Positions 30,273 to 39,608 of a DNA stretch of 64,000 bases are shown one piece after another (the stretch's first letter is position 1; each line of letters opens with the position of its first letter). Source of the stretch: Prosthecobacter sp. (lineage in GTDB: Bacteria; Verrucomicrobiota; Verrucomicrobiia; Verrucomicrobiales; Verrucomicrobiaceae). The notes beneath the pieces were generated by a model. That model was not told the origin of the DNA and ran no database searches. It was given only the letters and a program-made list of their open reading frames with translations. The position numbers and the translations under genes were made by a program. The DNA lies in the NCBI GenBank assembly GCA_019186985.1, contig JABARQ010000039.1:43596-107595 (forward strand), written 5' to 3'.

Positions 30273-31715
30273 ATGTCCCATCACCCCCTCAATCTCGAAC
30301 ATCACTTCCTCACACGTCGCCAGATGCTCAGCCGTCTCGGCATGGGCATGGGTGCCATGGCCCTGGGCGACATGATGAGCGCGGGCGGCGTCCAGGCGGC
30401 CGGAGTGGACGGCAACAACCCCTTTGGCGTGCGCAGGCCGCACCACGAGCCCAGGGCGAAGCGGGTGATCCACTTCTTCATGAACGGCGGCCCCTCCCAG
30501 GTGGACACCTTTGACCCCAAGCCGGAGCTGACCAGGTACGACGGCAAGCCCCTGCCCAGCGTGCTCAAGACGGAGCGCCCCACCGGCGCGGGCCTGAAGT
30601 CGCCCTTCGCCTTCAGGAAATACGGCCAGTGCGGCCTGGAGGTGAGCGACCTCTTTGCCAAGACCGCCGCCTTTGCCGACGACCTCTGCGTCATCCGCTC
30701 GATGTACGCCGACGTGCCGAACCATGAGCCCTCCCTCGGCCTCATGAACTGCGGCGACGGCCGCCTGCATCGTCCGAGCATGGGCTCCTGGATCACCTAC
30801 GGCCTCGGATCCGAAAACGAAAACCTGCCCGGCTACATCTCCATGTGCCCCAAGGGCATGCCGACACGCCGCACCAAGAACTGGCAGTCCGCCTTCCTCC
30901 CCAGCATCTACCAGGGCACCTACATCAACACCGAGGACACCGAGGTGGACAAGCTGGTCGAGTTCATCAAGAACGGATCGCTCGACCTCAAGCAGCAGCG
31001 CCGGCAGCTCGACCTGCTCTACGCGTTGAACGAAAACCATCTCAAGCAGCGGCAGAACGACCAGCAGCTCGACGCCCGCATCCAGAGCTTTGAGCTGGCC
31101 TACCGCATGCAGATGGAGGCCACCGACGCCTTCGACATCAGCAGGGAGCCGGAGGTCGTGCGCAAGGCCTATGGCGAAAACGACTTCGGCCGCCAGACGC
31201 TCATCGCCCGCCGCCTCCTGGAGCGCGGCGTGCGTTTCATCCAGCTCTGGACCGGTGCCGGCCAGCCCTGGGACAGCCATGACGAAATCCTCGACCACGC
31301 ACGTCTGGCCAAGGACGTGGACCAGGCCATCGCCGCCTTCATGGGCGACATGAAGCAGCGCGGGCTGTTTGACGACACCCTCATGATCTGGGGCGGGGAA
31401 TTCGGCCGCACACCGGCGGTCGAGCTGCCGACGCCCGGCGCCAACGCCGGCAAGCAGCGCGGACGCGACCACAACCACTACGGCTTCACCTACTGGCTGG
31501 CGGGCGGCGGCGCCAAGGGAGGCCACACCCACGGCGCCACGGATGAGTTCGGCTTCTCCGCCATTGAGAACAAGGTCCATGTGCATGACCTGCACGCCAC
31601 CCTGCTGCACCTGCTCGGCTTCGACCACGAACGCTTCACCTACCGCTATGCCGGGCTCGACTTCCGCCTGACCGGCGTCAACGAGTGCGGCGTGGTGAAG
31701 GAACTTGTGGCCTGA
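30273..31715 (+). CDS. DUF1501 family protein (second copy)
   Basis: 480 aa from ATG 30273. The N terminus has a Tat-like signal (LTRRQMLSRLGMGMGAMAL). DUF1501 landmarks are VIHFFMNGGPSQVDTFDPKP, RPSMGSWITYGLGSE, WGGEFGRTPAVELP and GRDHNHYGFTYWLAGGG, and the order of motifs is the same as in the copy at 20748. As with that copy, no DUF1549/DUF1553 partner gene is beside it. It is divergent from the ABC-HlyD-TolC operon and is followed by purU. Function is unknown; families with this fold belong to the alkaline-phosphatase superfamily. Confidence 0.9.
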   Translation: MSHHPLNLEHHFLTRRQMLSRLGMGMGAMALGDMMSAGGVQAAGVDGNNPFGVRRPHHEPRAKRVIHFFMNGGPSQVDTFDPKPELTRYDGKPLPSVLKTERPTGAGLKSPFAFRKYGQCGLEVSDLFAKTAAFADDLCVIRSMYADVPNHEPSLGLMNCGDGRLHRPSMGSWITYGLGSENENLPGYISMCPKGMPTRRTKNWQSAFLPSIYQGTYINTEDTEVDKLVEFIKNGSLDLKQQRRQLDLLYALNENHLKQRQNDQQLDARIQSFELAYRMQMEATDAFDISREPEVVRKAYGENDFGRQTLIARRLLERGVRFIQLWTGAGQPWDSHDEILDHARLAKDVDQAIAAFMGDMKQRGLFDDTLMIWGGEFGRTPAVELPTPGANAGKQRGRDHNHYGFTYWLAGGGAKGGHTHGATDEFGFSAIENKVHVHDLHATLLHLLGFDHERFTYRYAGLDFRLTGVNECGVVKELVA

Positions 31716-31798
31716 GCCGGGAAATCCTGCCTGACAAACGCGCTCCCCTTGCCTGCGCGCCGTCCCGCCGCATAGTCGGCGCTCCTTTCCGCGCCCCC

Positions 31799-32653
31799 AT
31801 GCCCGACACCGCCACGCTTCTCATCCACTGCCCGGACCGCCCGGGGCTCGTCCACGACGTGACCGGCTTCATCTTCTCGCACCAGGGCAACATCATCGAC
31901 CTGCAGCAGCACATTGATCCGGACGCCGACGCCTTTTTCATGCGCCTGGAATGGAGCCTGGAAAACTTCACGCTGGAGAAGTCCGAGATTTTTGACCGGC
32001 TGCAGCCGATGGCACGCCGGCATGAGATGCAGGTGCGCCTCCACTTCGCCAGCCAGCGCAAGCGCATCGCCCTCTTCGTCACCAAGGAAAACCACTGCCT
32101 CTATGACCTTCTCGCCCGTCATGAGGCCGGCGACCTGCCGGTGGACATCCCGCTGATCGTGGCCAACCACGAGACCCTGCGCCCGGCGGCGGAGCGCTTT
32201 GGCATCCCCTTTCATCACTTCCCGATCACGAAGGAAAACAAGCTGGAGCAGGAGGCCGCCCAGATCGAACTGCTCAGGAAGGAGCGCATCGACACCGTCG
32301 TGCTGGCCCGCTACATGCAGATCATCAGCCCGGCGATGATCGCGGCCTTTCCCAACCAGATCCTCAACATCCATCACAGCTTCCTGCCCGCGTTCGTCGG
32401 GGCCAAGCCCTACCACCAGGCCCATGCACGGGGCGTGAAGATCATCGGCGCCACCAGCCACTACGTCACCGCCGACCTGGATGAAGGGCCCATCATTCAC
32501 CAGGACGTCATGCGCGTGAGCCACGAGGACAGCGTGCAGGACCTCGTCCGGCTCGGGCGTGACCTGGAAAAGACCGTGCTGGCCAAGGCCCTGTGGTGGC
32601 ACGTCCGTGACCAGGTGCTGGTTTACAGGAACAAGACCGTGGTCTTTGACTGA
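31799..32653 (+). CDS. purU: Formyltetrahydrofolate deformylase
   Basis: 284 aa, the normal length for PurU. An N-terminal ACT domain (about 5-85, starting LLIHCPDRPGLVHDV) precedes the formyltransferase-like hydrolase domain. The catalytic Asn-His-Asp set is visible: ILNIHHSFLP, ARGVKIIGATSHYV and LDEGPIIHQD. The enzyme hydrolyses 10-formyl-THF to THF and formate, balancing the folate one-carbon pool and supplying formate for purine synthesis. ATG 31799 fits the family N terminus. It is the only clear one-carbon gene in this part of the window. Confidence 0.95.
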   Translation: MPDTATLLIHCPDRPGLVHDVTGFIFSHQGNIIDLQQHIDPDADAFFMRLEWSLENFTLEKSEIFDRLQPMARRHEMQVRLHFASQRKRIALFVTKENHCLYDLLARHEAGDLPVDIPLIVANHETLRPAAERFGIPFHHFPITKENKLEQEAAQIELLRKERIDTVVLARYMQIISPAMIAAFPNQILNIHHSFLPAFVGAKPYHQAHARGVKIIGATSHYVTADLDEGPIIHQDVMRVSHEDSVQDLVRLGRDLEKTVLAKALWWHVRDQVLVYRNKTVVFD

Positions 32654-32703
32654 ACCGCAACTCGCGCTTCACCTGTCAATCCACTCGCATAAAGGGCCGT
32701 TTG

Positions 32704-34209
32704 ATGGCATGGATGTCCGTGATGACCCAATCCGGTGTTCTCAGTCTGCGCTGTCCCGCCTGCGCACGTCTCTTCCTTTCGCTGCCCCAGCAGCCGGGAG
32801 CCCTGATGACGTGCCCGCACTGCGCCCACAGCGCGGTCATTGAAGCCTTCCAGGACGGTGCATCCCCTCCTCCGGGCCTGGCCTCGATGACAGTGAAACG
32901 ACGCGCGCCCCGCCCGCCAGCCCCCATCACCGCACCGATGAGCGCGCCACCAGTCCCTGCATCGGTTCCGTCACCCTCACCTCCCGTGACCGGTTTTCCA
33001 TCGAGCTGGCCGCCGGCACCGGAGAAACCGCCCGTTTTCATTTCGAACACGCTTCCTCCCCTCGTATCGCCGCCTCCGACCACAGGCTGGGGACAAAGCC
33101 CTTTGGTAAATCCGTTTGAGGTCGCGCCGCAGCCACCGGTGTACGCCCCTCCACCCGCCTATGGAGGAGTCGGCACGGCTTCTCCGTTCTTCCAGCCCAG
33201 CGCCCCGTCATCGCCCCCCCAGCCCTTTGAACCTTCGGCCTACGCCCCCCCCACCCACCGGCCGCTGAGCCCCGAAGACTTCCAGTCCACAGAAACCGCG
33301 CCCCCCCCTGCGGACATCGAGTCCTGGCAGGCATCTCCGCCCAAACGTTCCTCCATTGCCCCCGCCATCGCCTTCATCCTGCTGGTGGCAGGAGCCGGCG
33401 TCTGGCTGCTCCAGGAGGACCTTTTCCCGCCACTTGTGGTCGAAATCCCGGCCCCCGCCCGCCCGGCGGCCGGTGAAGCTCCTGCCCCGGCTGCACAGCA
33501 AGCCCCAGCCTCCGCCGATGACGTCCGCAAGGCCGAAAGACCGCCGCCACGCACGGTGGACCTCGTCGCCGCCACCGAAGTGGCACGGAAGATGTTTCTC
33601 GACCTGATCTCTGCCACCAGCCCTGAACAGCGGGCAAGGTTGATCGCAGCCCCGGAGGAGCACGGTGCCGATGCCGAGGAATTCTTTGCCACGCACAAGG
33701 TCGAGCTAAACAGCTTCAAGCTCTCCAGCGTGACCCCAAAAACGCTGCCCGGGCATGAAGCCGTTCCGCTTTTTCAGGTCGGCACCACCGCCAACCTCCA
33801 CGGTGCCCTGCTGCGCCTGGTGCCGCAGAAGAAGGACGGCGAATTCCTGCTCGACTGGCCGCTCTTTGCCGAAACCCATCTCCGCAAGCTGGCCGCCTTC
33901 CTGGAAAAGCCCCCCGCAGATCCGGCCTGGCTGCACCTGGGCGTCCGGCGCAGCCATGGCCTGGAACTGCCTGAATCCCAGCGCGGTTCCCTCGTGGCAC
34001 TGACCCTGCAGGGCTCCGCCGACGGCTCCCTGGCCTGCCTCGCCGTCGCCCCCAAGAACACCCCGGCCGGACGCTACCTCGCCCGTGAAACCGAATGGAA
34101 CGAGGTGTATGTCTGCCGCCTGCTGCTTCATCACCGCAAGCTTGAGGACGGCACACCCGCCGTCTTTGTCCTCGACATCGAAGGCGCCGCCACCGGCGAA
34201 GCCCCTTGA
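32704..34209 (+). CDS. Zinc-ribbon, Pro-rich, single-pass membrane protein of unknown function
   Basis: 501 aa. An N-terminal zinc ribbon has two Cys-x2-Cys pairs (RCPACARL and TCPHCAH). A 160-residue Pro/Ser-rich disordered linker follows, then one membrane helix (about 220-236, IAFILLVAGAGVWLL), a second Ala/Pro linker and an unrecognised C-terminal domain (about 285-495) with beta-rich stretches. The ATG at 32704 has AAGG eight bases upstream, the best Shine-Dalgarno in this part of the window; ATGs at 32713 and 32722 are alternatives. Similar ribbon-linker-helix layouts occur in PVC bacteria, but no function is known to me. The C-terminal domain would be extracytoplasmic. Confidence 0.6.
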   Translation: MAWMSVMTQSGVLSLRCPACARLFLSLPQQPGALMTCPHCAHSAVIEAFQDGASPPPGLASMTVKRRAPRPPAPITAPMSAPPVPASVPSPSPPVTGFPSSWPPAPEKPPVFISNTLPPLVSPPPTTGWGQSPLVNPFEVAPQPPVYAPPPAYGGVGTASPFFQPSAPSSPPQPFEPSAYAPPTHRPLSPEDFQSTETAPPPADIESWQASPPKRSSIAPAIAFILLVAGAGVWLLQEDLFPPLVVEIPAPARPAAGEAPAPAAQQAPASADDVRKAERPPPRTVDLVAATEVARKMFLDLISATSPEQRARLIAAPEEHGADAEEFFATHKVELNSFKLSSVTPKTLPGHEAVPLFQVGTTANLHGALLRLVPQKKDGEFLLDWPLFAETHLRKLAAFLEKPPADPAWLHLGVRRSHGLELPESQRGSLVALTLQGSADGSLACLAVAPKNTPAGRYLARETEWNEVYVCRLLLHHRKLEDGTPAVFVLDIEGAATGEAP

Positions 34210-34244
34210 TCTCAGCTTTTTGTTCGTCCATTTCACGCTCTCAG

Positions 34245-35480
34245 ATGCCCCGCCCTCCCTTCCGACGTCCCGCCGCCCCCTCCCCCAAAGCACCGCCTCC
34301 CGGCAGCGAGGACTGGCCGCGCCCCTGGGCCCAGCTGAAATACTACTCCTACCACCCCGCCATCTTCCCCAACATGGTCGGCGCGGTTTCCAATGACGCG
34401 GGTCCCGGTGACCTCGTGGCCGTCTTCGACAAGGAGGGCCGCCGCTTCGGCTCCGGCTTCTACAATCCACGCGCCCGGGTGCCGCTCCGCGTCCTCCATC
34501 ATGGCGAGGGCGACTTTGCCGAAGCCGACCTCGATGAGCTTCTGCGCCGCGCCCTCCTTCTCCGCAGGGACCTGATCAAGCTCGACAAGGACACCGACGC
34601 CTACCGCGTGGTTCACTCCGATGGCGACGGTCTCAGCGGACTGGTGGTGGATCGTTACGACGACACGCTGTCGATTGATGTCACCACCCTCGGTGCCTGG
34701 AGACGGCTGCGGCGCTGGCTGCCTGTCATGCACGAGATCCTCGGCACCAGCCAGCAGGTCATCCGCGTCGATCCCGACATCGCCCTCATCGAGCAGATCC
34801 GCATCGCCGACGTTCCCGAAGCCACCCAGCCCGGCCCGCGCAGCGTCAAGATCCGCGAGCATGGCGTCCGCTACCTCGTGAACTTCGAAGCAGGCCACAA
34901 GACCGGCTTTTTCTGTGACCAGCGCGACAACCGCCTCAAGCTCGGCCGTCTCGCCCAGGGCCGCATGCTCGACCTCTGCACCTACACCGGCGGCTTCGCC
35001 CTCGCCGCCAAGGTCCTGGCCGGCTGCGAGGACGTCACCGGCGTTGACCTGGATGAAAAGGCCATCGCCCAGGCCCGTCAGAACGCCAACCTCAACCAGA
35101 CCCGCATCGACTGGATCCACGGCGACGCCTTCACCTGGGGACGCCAGATGCAGCGCAACGGCGAACAGTGGGACACCCTCGTTCTCGACCCGCCCAAGCT
35201 CATCCACCACCGCGACAAGCAGGAGGAGGGCATTTTCAAATACCGCGACCTCAACGCCCTGGCCCTCCAGCTCGTGAGGCGCGGCGGCATCTTCGTCACC
35301 TGCTCCTGCTCCGGCCTCATCAGCACCGACGACTTCGAAGAACTCGTCATCGGCACCGCCCACCGCCATGGGCGCAAGCTGCAGATCCTCGACCGCACCG
35401 GTCCCGGCCTGGATCACCCGGTCATGTCCAACTGCCCCGAAAGCCGCTATCTCAAGGTGCTCTGGACCCGGGTCGTCTGA
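34245..35480 (+). CDS. rlmI: RlmI-like 23S rRNA (cytosine-5) methyltransferase
   Basis: 411 aa. A PUA-like N-terminal domain (about 25-100, SNDAGPGDLVAVFD) is followed by a Rossmann methyltransferase: NFEAGHKTGFFCDQRDNR, SAM site LDLCTYTGGFAL, VDLDEKAIAQA, LDPPKL, and the catalytic Cys region FVTCSCSGL. RlmI methylates C1962 of E. coli 23S rRNA using SAM; the sequence fits this family well, though exact target is inferred. ATG 34245 is chosen; a TTG at 34206 would overlap the upstream gene. Confidence 0.85.
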   Translation: MPRPPFRRPAAPSPKAPPPGSEDWPRPWAQLKYYSYHPAIFPNMVGAVSNDAGPGDLVAVFDKEGRRFGSGFYNPRARVPLRVLHHGEGDFAEADLDELLRRALLLRRDLIKLDKDTDAYRVVHSDGDGLSGLVVDRYDDTLSIDVTTLGAWRRLRRWLPVMHEILGTSQQVIRVDPDIALIEQIRIADVPEATQPGPRSVKIREHGVRYLVNFEAGHKTGFFCDQRDNRLKLGRLAQGRMLDLCTYTGGFALAAKVLAGCEDVTGVDLDEKAIAQARQNANLNQTRIDWIHGDAFTWGRQMQRNGEQWDTLVLDPPKLIHHRDKQEEGIFKYRDLNALALQLVRRGGIFVTCSCSGLISTDDFEELVIGTAHRHGRKLQILDRTGPGLDHPVMSNCPESRYLKVLWTRVV

Positions 35481-35560
35481 CGTGTCCAACCCGCCATTCC
35501 GGGCGTTTCACCTGGGAAAACCTGGCGCACTCTCCGCAGGGAACGAATTCCCCTCCCTGC

Positions 35561-35588
35561 TTGATTGCACGTCAAATCGTCCCATACT
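35561..35588 (+). promoter_or_regulatory. Possible promoter of grpE-dnaJ
   Basis: TTGATT (35561-35566) and CATACT (35583-35588) are 16 bp apart, four of six matches each, about 50 bp upstream of the grpE ATG. No CIRCE-type inverted repeat is seen in this 156-bp spacer. Confidence 0.35.
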
Positions 35589-35636
35589 CCCGCCCCCTTT
35601 CCCCCTTTGTTTTTCAAAAAAACCAAATCCCAAGCC

Positions 35637-36212
35637 ATGAGTGAGCCGAGTCCCTCCCCCGAGACCCAGCCCGAGGTCGTCCAGGCCGGTGATGCCGCCG
35701 AAACCTCTGCCCCAGCCCCCCAGCTCGATCCCCTGGAGGCTGCCCAGGCCGAAATCACCCACTGGAAAGACCTCGCCTACCGCAACGCCGCCGAACTCGA
35801 CAACTTCCGCAAACGCGCCGCCCGAGAAGCCCAGGAAGCACGGGCCTATGCCAACGCCGACCTGCTGCGCGCCCTCTTCCCCATCCTCGACAACTTCGAG
35901 ATGGGCCTGGACGCCGCCCGCGCCGAATCCGAGAAATCCATGATCTTCATGGGCATGAGCATGGTCCACCGGCAGATCACCGACTTCCTCCGCGACAGCG
36001 GCGTGACCGAGGTCGAGGCCCTGGACAAGCCCTTTGATCCGAACCTGCATGACGCCGTCGCCCAGGAGGCCAGCGACAAGGTTGCCGAAGGTACCGTGCT
36101 GCGCGTCACCCGCCGCGGCTATCGCCTGAAAGATCGCCTCCTTCGCGCCGCCAGCGTCGTTGTTTCCACGGTACCCGCGTCTGCTCCCGAAGCCGAAGCA
36201 CCCCAGTCTTGA
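35637..36212 (+). CDS. grpE: Nucleotide exchange factor GrpE
   Basis: 191 aa, usual size. A disordered Pro/Glu-rich N terminus precedes a long helix (about 40-75, with WKDLAYRNAAELDNFRKRAA) and the beta domain with the family end (FDPNLHDAVAQE, EGTVLRVTRRGYRLKDRLLRAA). GrpE releases ADP from DnaK. It is 48 bp upstream of dnaJ on the same strand, so the two are likely one operon; dnaK itself is not adjacent, and an Hsp70 gene lies 19 kb away at 55249. Confidence 0.95.
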   Translation: MSEPSPSPETQPEVVQAGDAAETSAPAPQLDPLEAAQAEITHWKDLAYRNAAELDNFRKRAAREAQEARAYANADLLRALFPILDNFEMGLDAARAESEKSMIFMGMSMVHRQITDFLRDSGVTEVEALDKPFDPNLHDAVAQEASDKVAEGTVLRVTRRGYRLKDRLLRAASVVVSTVPASAPEAEAPQS

Positions 36213-36260
36213 CCTCGCCCTCCGCACCACCTTTACCCACTTCCTTCACCGATCCCCACG

Positions 36261-37427
36261 ATGGCTGAAAAACGCGACTACTACGAGGTTCTGGGCGTGT
36301 CCCGTGATGCCAGCGCCGACGATCTGAAAAAGGCCTACCGCAAGCTCGCGGTCAAATACCACCCGGACAAGAACCCCGGTGACAAGGCGGCCGAGGACAA
36401 GTTCAAGGAAGTCAGCGAAGCCTACGATGTCCTGAACGACGACCAGAAGCGCGCCGCCTACGACCGCTACGGCCACTCCGCCTTCGCAGGCGGCATGGGC
36501 GGCCCCAACGCAGGGGGTGCCGGCGGATTCCACGATCCTTTCGACATCTTCCGCGAAGTCTTCGGCGGCGGTGGCGGAGGCGGCATCTTCGAATCCTTCT
36601 TCGGCGGAGGCGGAGGTGGCGGCCGCTGCGGTCGTCGTCGCGACGGTCCGCAACGTGGCAACGACCTTCGTTATGGCATCGAAATCAGCCTCGAGGACGC
36701 CGCGCGCGGCATCGAAAAGGAGATCGAGTACGACCGCCTCAACCAGTGCAAGACCTGCTCCGGCAGCGGCTCCGCCAGCGGTGCCGGAAAAAAATCCTGC
36801 CGCACCTGCAACGGCGTCGGCCAGGTCATCTCCTCACGCGGTTTCTTTCAGATCCAGCAGACCTGCCCCGACTGCCAGGGCAGCGGCGAGGTCATCAGCG
36901 ACCCCTGCAAAGCCTGTTCCGGCACCGGCAGGAGCCGCGAGCACACCAAGCTGCGCGTGAAAATCCCCGCCGGCATCGAGGACGGCTCCCGTCTCCGCTC
37001 CGGCGGCAACGGTGACTACGGTGTCCAGGGCGGCCCGGCGGGCGACCTCTACATCGTCGTGAACGTCAAGGCGCACGACATCTTCGAGCGTGAAGGCGAC
37101 GACCTGCACTGCCGCATGCCCCTGAGCTTCACCACCGCCGCACTTGGAGGTGAGACAACCGTGCCCACCCTCGAAGGCAAGGCCATGCTGAAGGTACCCG
37201 CCGGCACCCAGAACGACACCACCTTCCGCCTGCGCGGCAAGGGCGTGAAGGCGCTCGGCGAAGACCGCCACGGCGACCTCTACGTCCATGTCCAGATCGC
37301 CGTGCCGACCCGGATGACCGCCGAACAAAAAGCGCATCTGGAGGCCTTCGCCAAGGCCGTGGGCGAAAACCCCACCAGCACCATGGAGGAAAGCTTCTTC
37401 GAAAAGGCGAAGAAGTTCTTCCGCTGA
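36261..37427 (+). CDS. dnaJ: Chaperone protein DnaJ
   Basis: 388 aa with the full type I layout: J domain (about 4-70, including HPDKNPG), Gly/Phe-rich linker (about 75-130), four Cys-x2-Cys-x-Gly-x-Gly zinc repeats ([32 protein letters not shown]) and C-terminal substrate-binding domains. DnaJ stimulates DnaK ATPase and delivers substrates. It follows grpE and is closed by a strong terminator 34 bp after the stop. Confidence 0.97.
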   Translation: MAEKRDYYEVLGVSRDASADDLKKAYRKLAVKYHPDKNPGDKAAEDKFKEVSEAYDVLNDDQKRAAYDRYGHSAFAGGMGGPNAGGAGGFHDPFDIFREVFGGGGGGGIFESFFGGGGGGGRCGRRRDGPQRGNDLRYGIEISLEDAARGIEKEIEYDRLNQCKTCSGSGSASGAGKKSCRTCNGVGQVISSRGFFQIQQTCPDCQGSGEVISDPCKACSGTGRSREHTKLRVKIPAGIEDGSRLRSGGNGDYGVQGGPAGDLYIVVNVKAHDIFEREGDDLHCRMPLSFTTAALGGETTVPTLEGKAMLKVPAGTQNDTTFRLRGKGVKALGEDRHGDLYVHVQIAVPTRMTAEQKAHLEAFAKAVGENPTSTMEESFFEKAKKFFR

Positions 37428-37460
37428 GAAGGGCAGGTTCTCCATTCACCCATCCATCCC

Positions 37461-37495
37461 CAGGCCAGGCTGAAACCTGGCCTGTTTTTTTTTTT
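37461..37495 (+). terminator. Strong Rho-independent terminator after dnaJ
   Basis: A perfect 9-bp stem CAGGCCAGG/CCTGGCCTG with a 6-base loop is followed by 11 consecutive T. This is the clearest intrinsic terminator in the window. Confidence 0.95.
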
Positions 37496-37547
37496 CGTGG
37501 GGTCCGCCAGGGCTGGTCGTCACAGGGAACGCCAAGCTCATCCCGCG

Positions 37548-39602
37548 ATGCACCTTCCCTCCCGAACCTTCCTTCTCTGCGCCCTCCTGGCGTCATCCCT
37601 TCACAGCGTCGCCGCCCAGGAAAAGGTGGAGCAACTGCCCGAAATCGTCATCGAGGGCAAGGCGGACGACCTGCTCGGCCAGGCCGGCAGCGCCAGCAAG
37701 GGCCGGGCTTCGCAGAACGACTTCATGTCACGCCCCCTGATGCGCCGTGGCGAGATCCTGGAGGCCGTGCCCGGCATGATCATCACCCAGCACGCCGGAG
37801 GCGGAAAGGCGAACCAGTACTTCCTCCGTGGCTTCAACCTCGACCACGGCACCGACTTCAGCATCAGCCTCGAGGGCATGCCGCTGAACATGCGCACCCA
37901 CGCCCACGGCCAGGGCTACACGGACCTCAACCCGCTCATCCCCGAGCTCATCCAGTCCATTGACTACGCCAAGGGCACCTACACGGCCGCGGACGGAGAC
38001 CTCAGCAGCGCCGGCAGCGCCGACTTCCTCCTCTGGGATCTGATGCCGCAAAACCTGGTCCGGCTGGAGTTCGGCGAGTACAACTACTACCGCGCCCTCG
38101 TCGCCGGCTCCCTGCCCTTCGACGCAGGATCACAGGATGGCGTGAAACAGGGCCTGACCTACGCCCTCGAATACAACTACTACGACGGCCCCTGGCAGCA
38201 GCCGGAGGAGTTCAACCGCTGGAACGGACTGCTGCGCTGGTTCAAGCAGGATGACGACACCCGCCTCAGCATCACCTTCATGGGCTACCGCGGAAGCTGG
38301 ACCAGCACCGACCAGATCCCCGAGCCGCTTATCAACGCAGGTCAGCTCGGACGCTACGACACGCTCGATCGCACGGCAGGTGGCGAAAGCGACCGCTACA
38401 GCCTCAACATCGCCTTCGAGCATCGCGACGATGACGTGATCACCCGCGCCAACGCCTACGCGATCCATTACATGCTCGACCTCTACTCGAACTTCACCTA
38501 CTTCCTCAACGACCCCGTCAACGGCGACCAGTTCCAGCAGGCCGAGCAGCGCTGGGTCCTCGGCGGACAAGTTTCACGCACCTGGGAGAAGCGCGAGTTC
38601 CTTGGCATCGAGTCCGACCTCACCCTCGGCCTGCAGACCCGCACCGACATCATCGACGGCATCGGGCTCTGGAACACCCGCCAGCGTCATCGCACCGCGA
38701 GGATCCGCCAGGATGACCTCCTGGAGAGCAGCGTCGGGCTTTACGGCGAGGCCGTCACCCGCTGGATGCCCTGGTTCCGTACCGCCCTGGGCCTGCGCGG
38801 AGACCTCTTCTACTTTGAACCCAGGGAGAGCAGCGTGGACGGCCAGGACGCCGAAACCGCCGGCATCATCAGCCCCAAGTTCAGCGCCATCTTCGGCCCC
38901 TGGAAGGAAACCGAGCTCTACCTCAACTTTGGCACCGGCTTCCACAGCAACGACGCGCGCGGCGTGTCCGCCGGCAGCAACGCCGCCGATCCCCTCGTCC
39001 GCACCATGGGCGCCGAGATCGGCCTGCGCACCCAGGCCGTGCCCGACCTCACCACCACCCTCGCCTTCTTCTGGCTGCGCAGCGACAGCGAGCTGATCTA
39101 CGTCGGCGACGCCGGCACCAACGAACCCGGCCCTGGCAGCGAGCGCTACGGCATCGAGCTGACCAGCTACTGGCGTCCGCATCGCTGGTTCAGCGCCGAT
39201 GCCGAGCTGGCCCTCACCAACGCCCGTCTGCTCGACGCGCCCGGGGGAGCCAACCACATTCCCAACAGCATCCCCATCATGTTCAGCGGCGGCATCAACC
39301 TGGGCGCCCAGGGCAATGACAACGGCTTCTTCGCCGGGGCGCGTGTCCGCTGCTTCGCCAACAGCCCGCTCGAGGAGACCAACACCGTCAAGGGCCGCGA
39401 CAGCATCCTGGTCAACGCCACCGTCGGCTACCGCCACAACAGCTGGGAGGCCGCCGTGGACTGCCTGAACCTCCTCAACCGCAGCGACTACGACATCAGT
39501 TACTTCTACCAGAGCGACCCCGGCTCGGGCCCCATCGACGCCAGGCATGTGCATCCCATCGAACCGCGTATGTTCCGCTTCCGCGTGACGTATCGGTTCT
39601 GA
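37548..39602 (+). CDS. TonB-dependent outer-membrane receptor
   Basis: 684 aa. A signal peptide (about 1-22, ending SVAAQ) is followed by a TonB-box-like stretch (LPEIVIEG), a plug domain (about 60-180, LEAVPGMIITQHAGGGKANQYFLRGF) and a 22-strand-type barrel ending in aromatic Phe (VTYRF), the outer-membrane insertion signal. It imports scarce ligands such as siderophores, haem, cobalamin or glycans; the ligand is unknown. The region of His/His-Gly residues in the plug (MRTHAHGQGYTD) is noted but not diagnostic. A PNPOx-fold gene starts 6 bp after the stop. Confidence 0.9.
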   Translation: MHLPSRTFLLCALLASSLHSVAAQEKVEQLPEIVIEGKADDLLGQAGSASKGRASQNDFMSRPLMRRGEILEAVPGMIITQHAGGGKANQYFLRGFNLDHGTDFSISLEGMPLNMRTHAHGQGYTDLNPLIPELIQSIDYAKGTYTAADGDLSSAGSADFLLWDLMPQNLVRLEFGEYNYYRALVAGSLPFDAGSQDGVKQGLTYALEYNYYDGPWQQPEEFNRWNGLLRWFKQDDDTRLSITFMGYRGSWTSTDQIPEPLINAGQLGRYDTLDRTAGGESDRYSLNIAFEHRDDDVITRANAYAIHYMLDLYSNFTYFLNDPVNGDQFQQAEQRWVLGGQVSRTWEKREFLGIESDLTLGLQTRTDIIDGIGLWNTRQRHRTARIRQDDLLESSVGLYGEAVTRWMPWFRTALGLRGDLFYFEPRESSVDGQDAETAGIISPKFSAIFGPWKETELYLNFGTGFHSNDARGVSAGSNAADPLVRTMGAEIGLRTQAVPDLTTTLAFFWLRSDSELIYVGDAGTNEPGPGSERYGIELTSYWRPHRWFSADAELALTNARLLDAPGGANHIPNSIPIMFSGGINLGAQGNDNGFFAGARVRCFANSPLEETNTVKGRDSILVNATVGYRHNSWEAAVDCLNLLNRSDYDISYFYQSDPGSGPIDARHVHPIEPRMFRFRVTYRF

Positions 39603-39608
39603 TCACCC

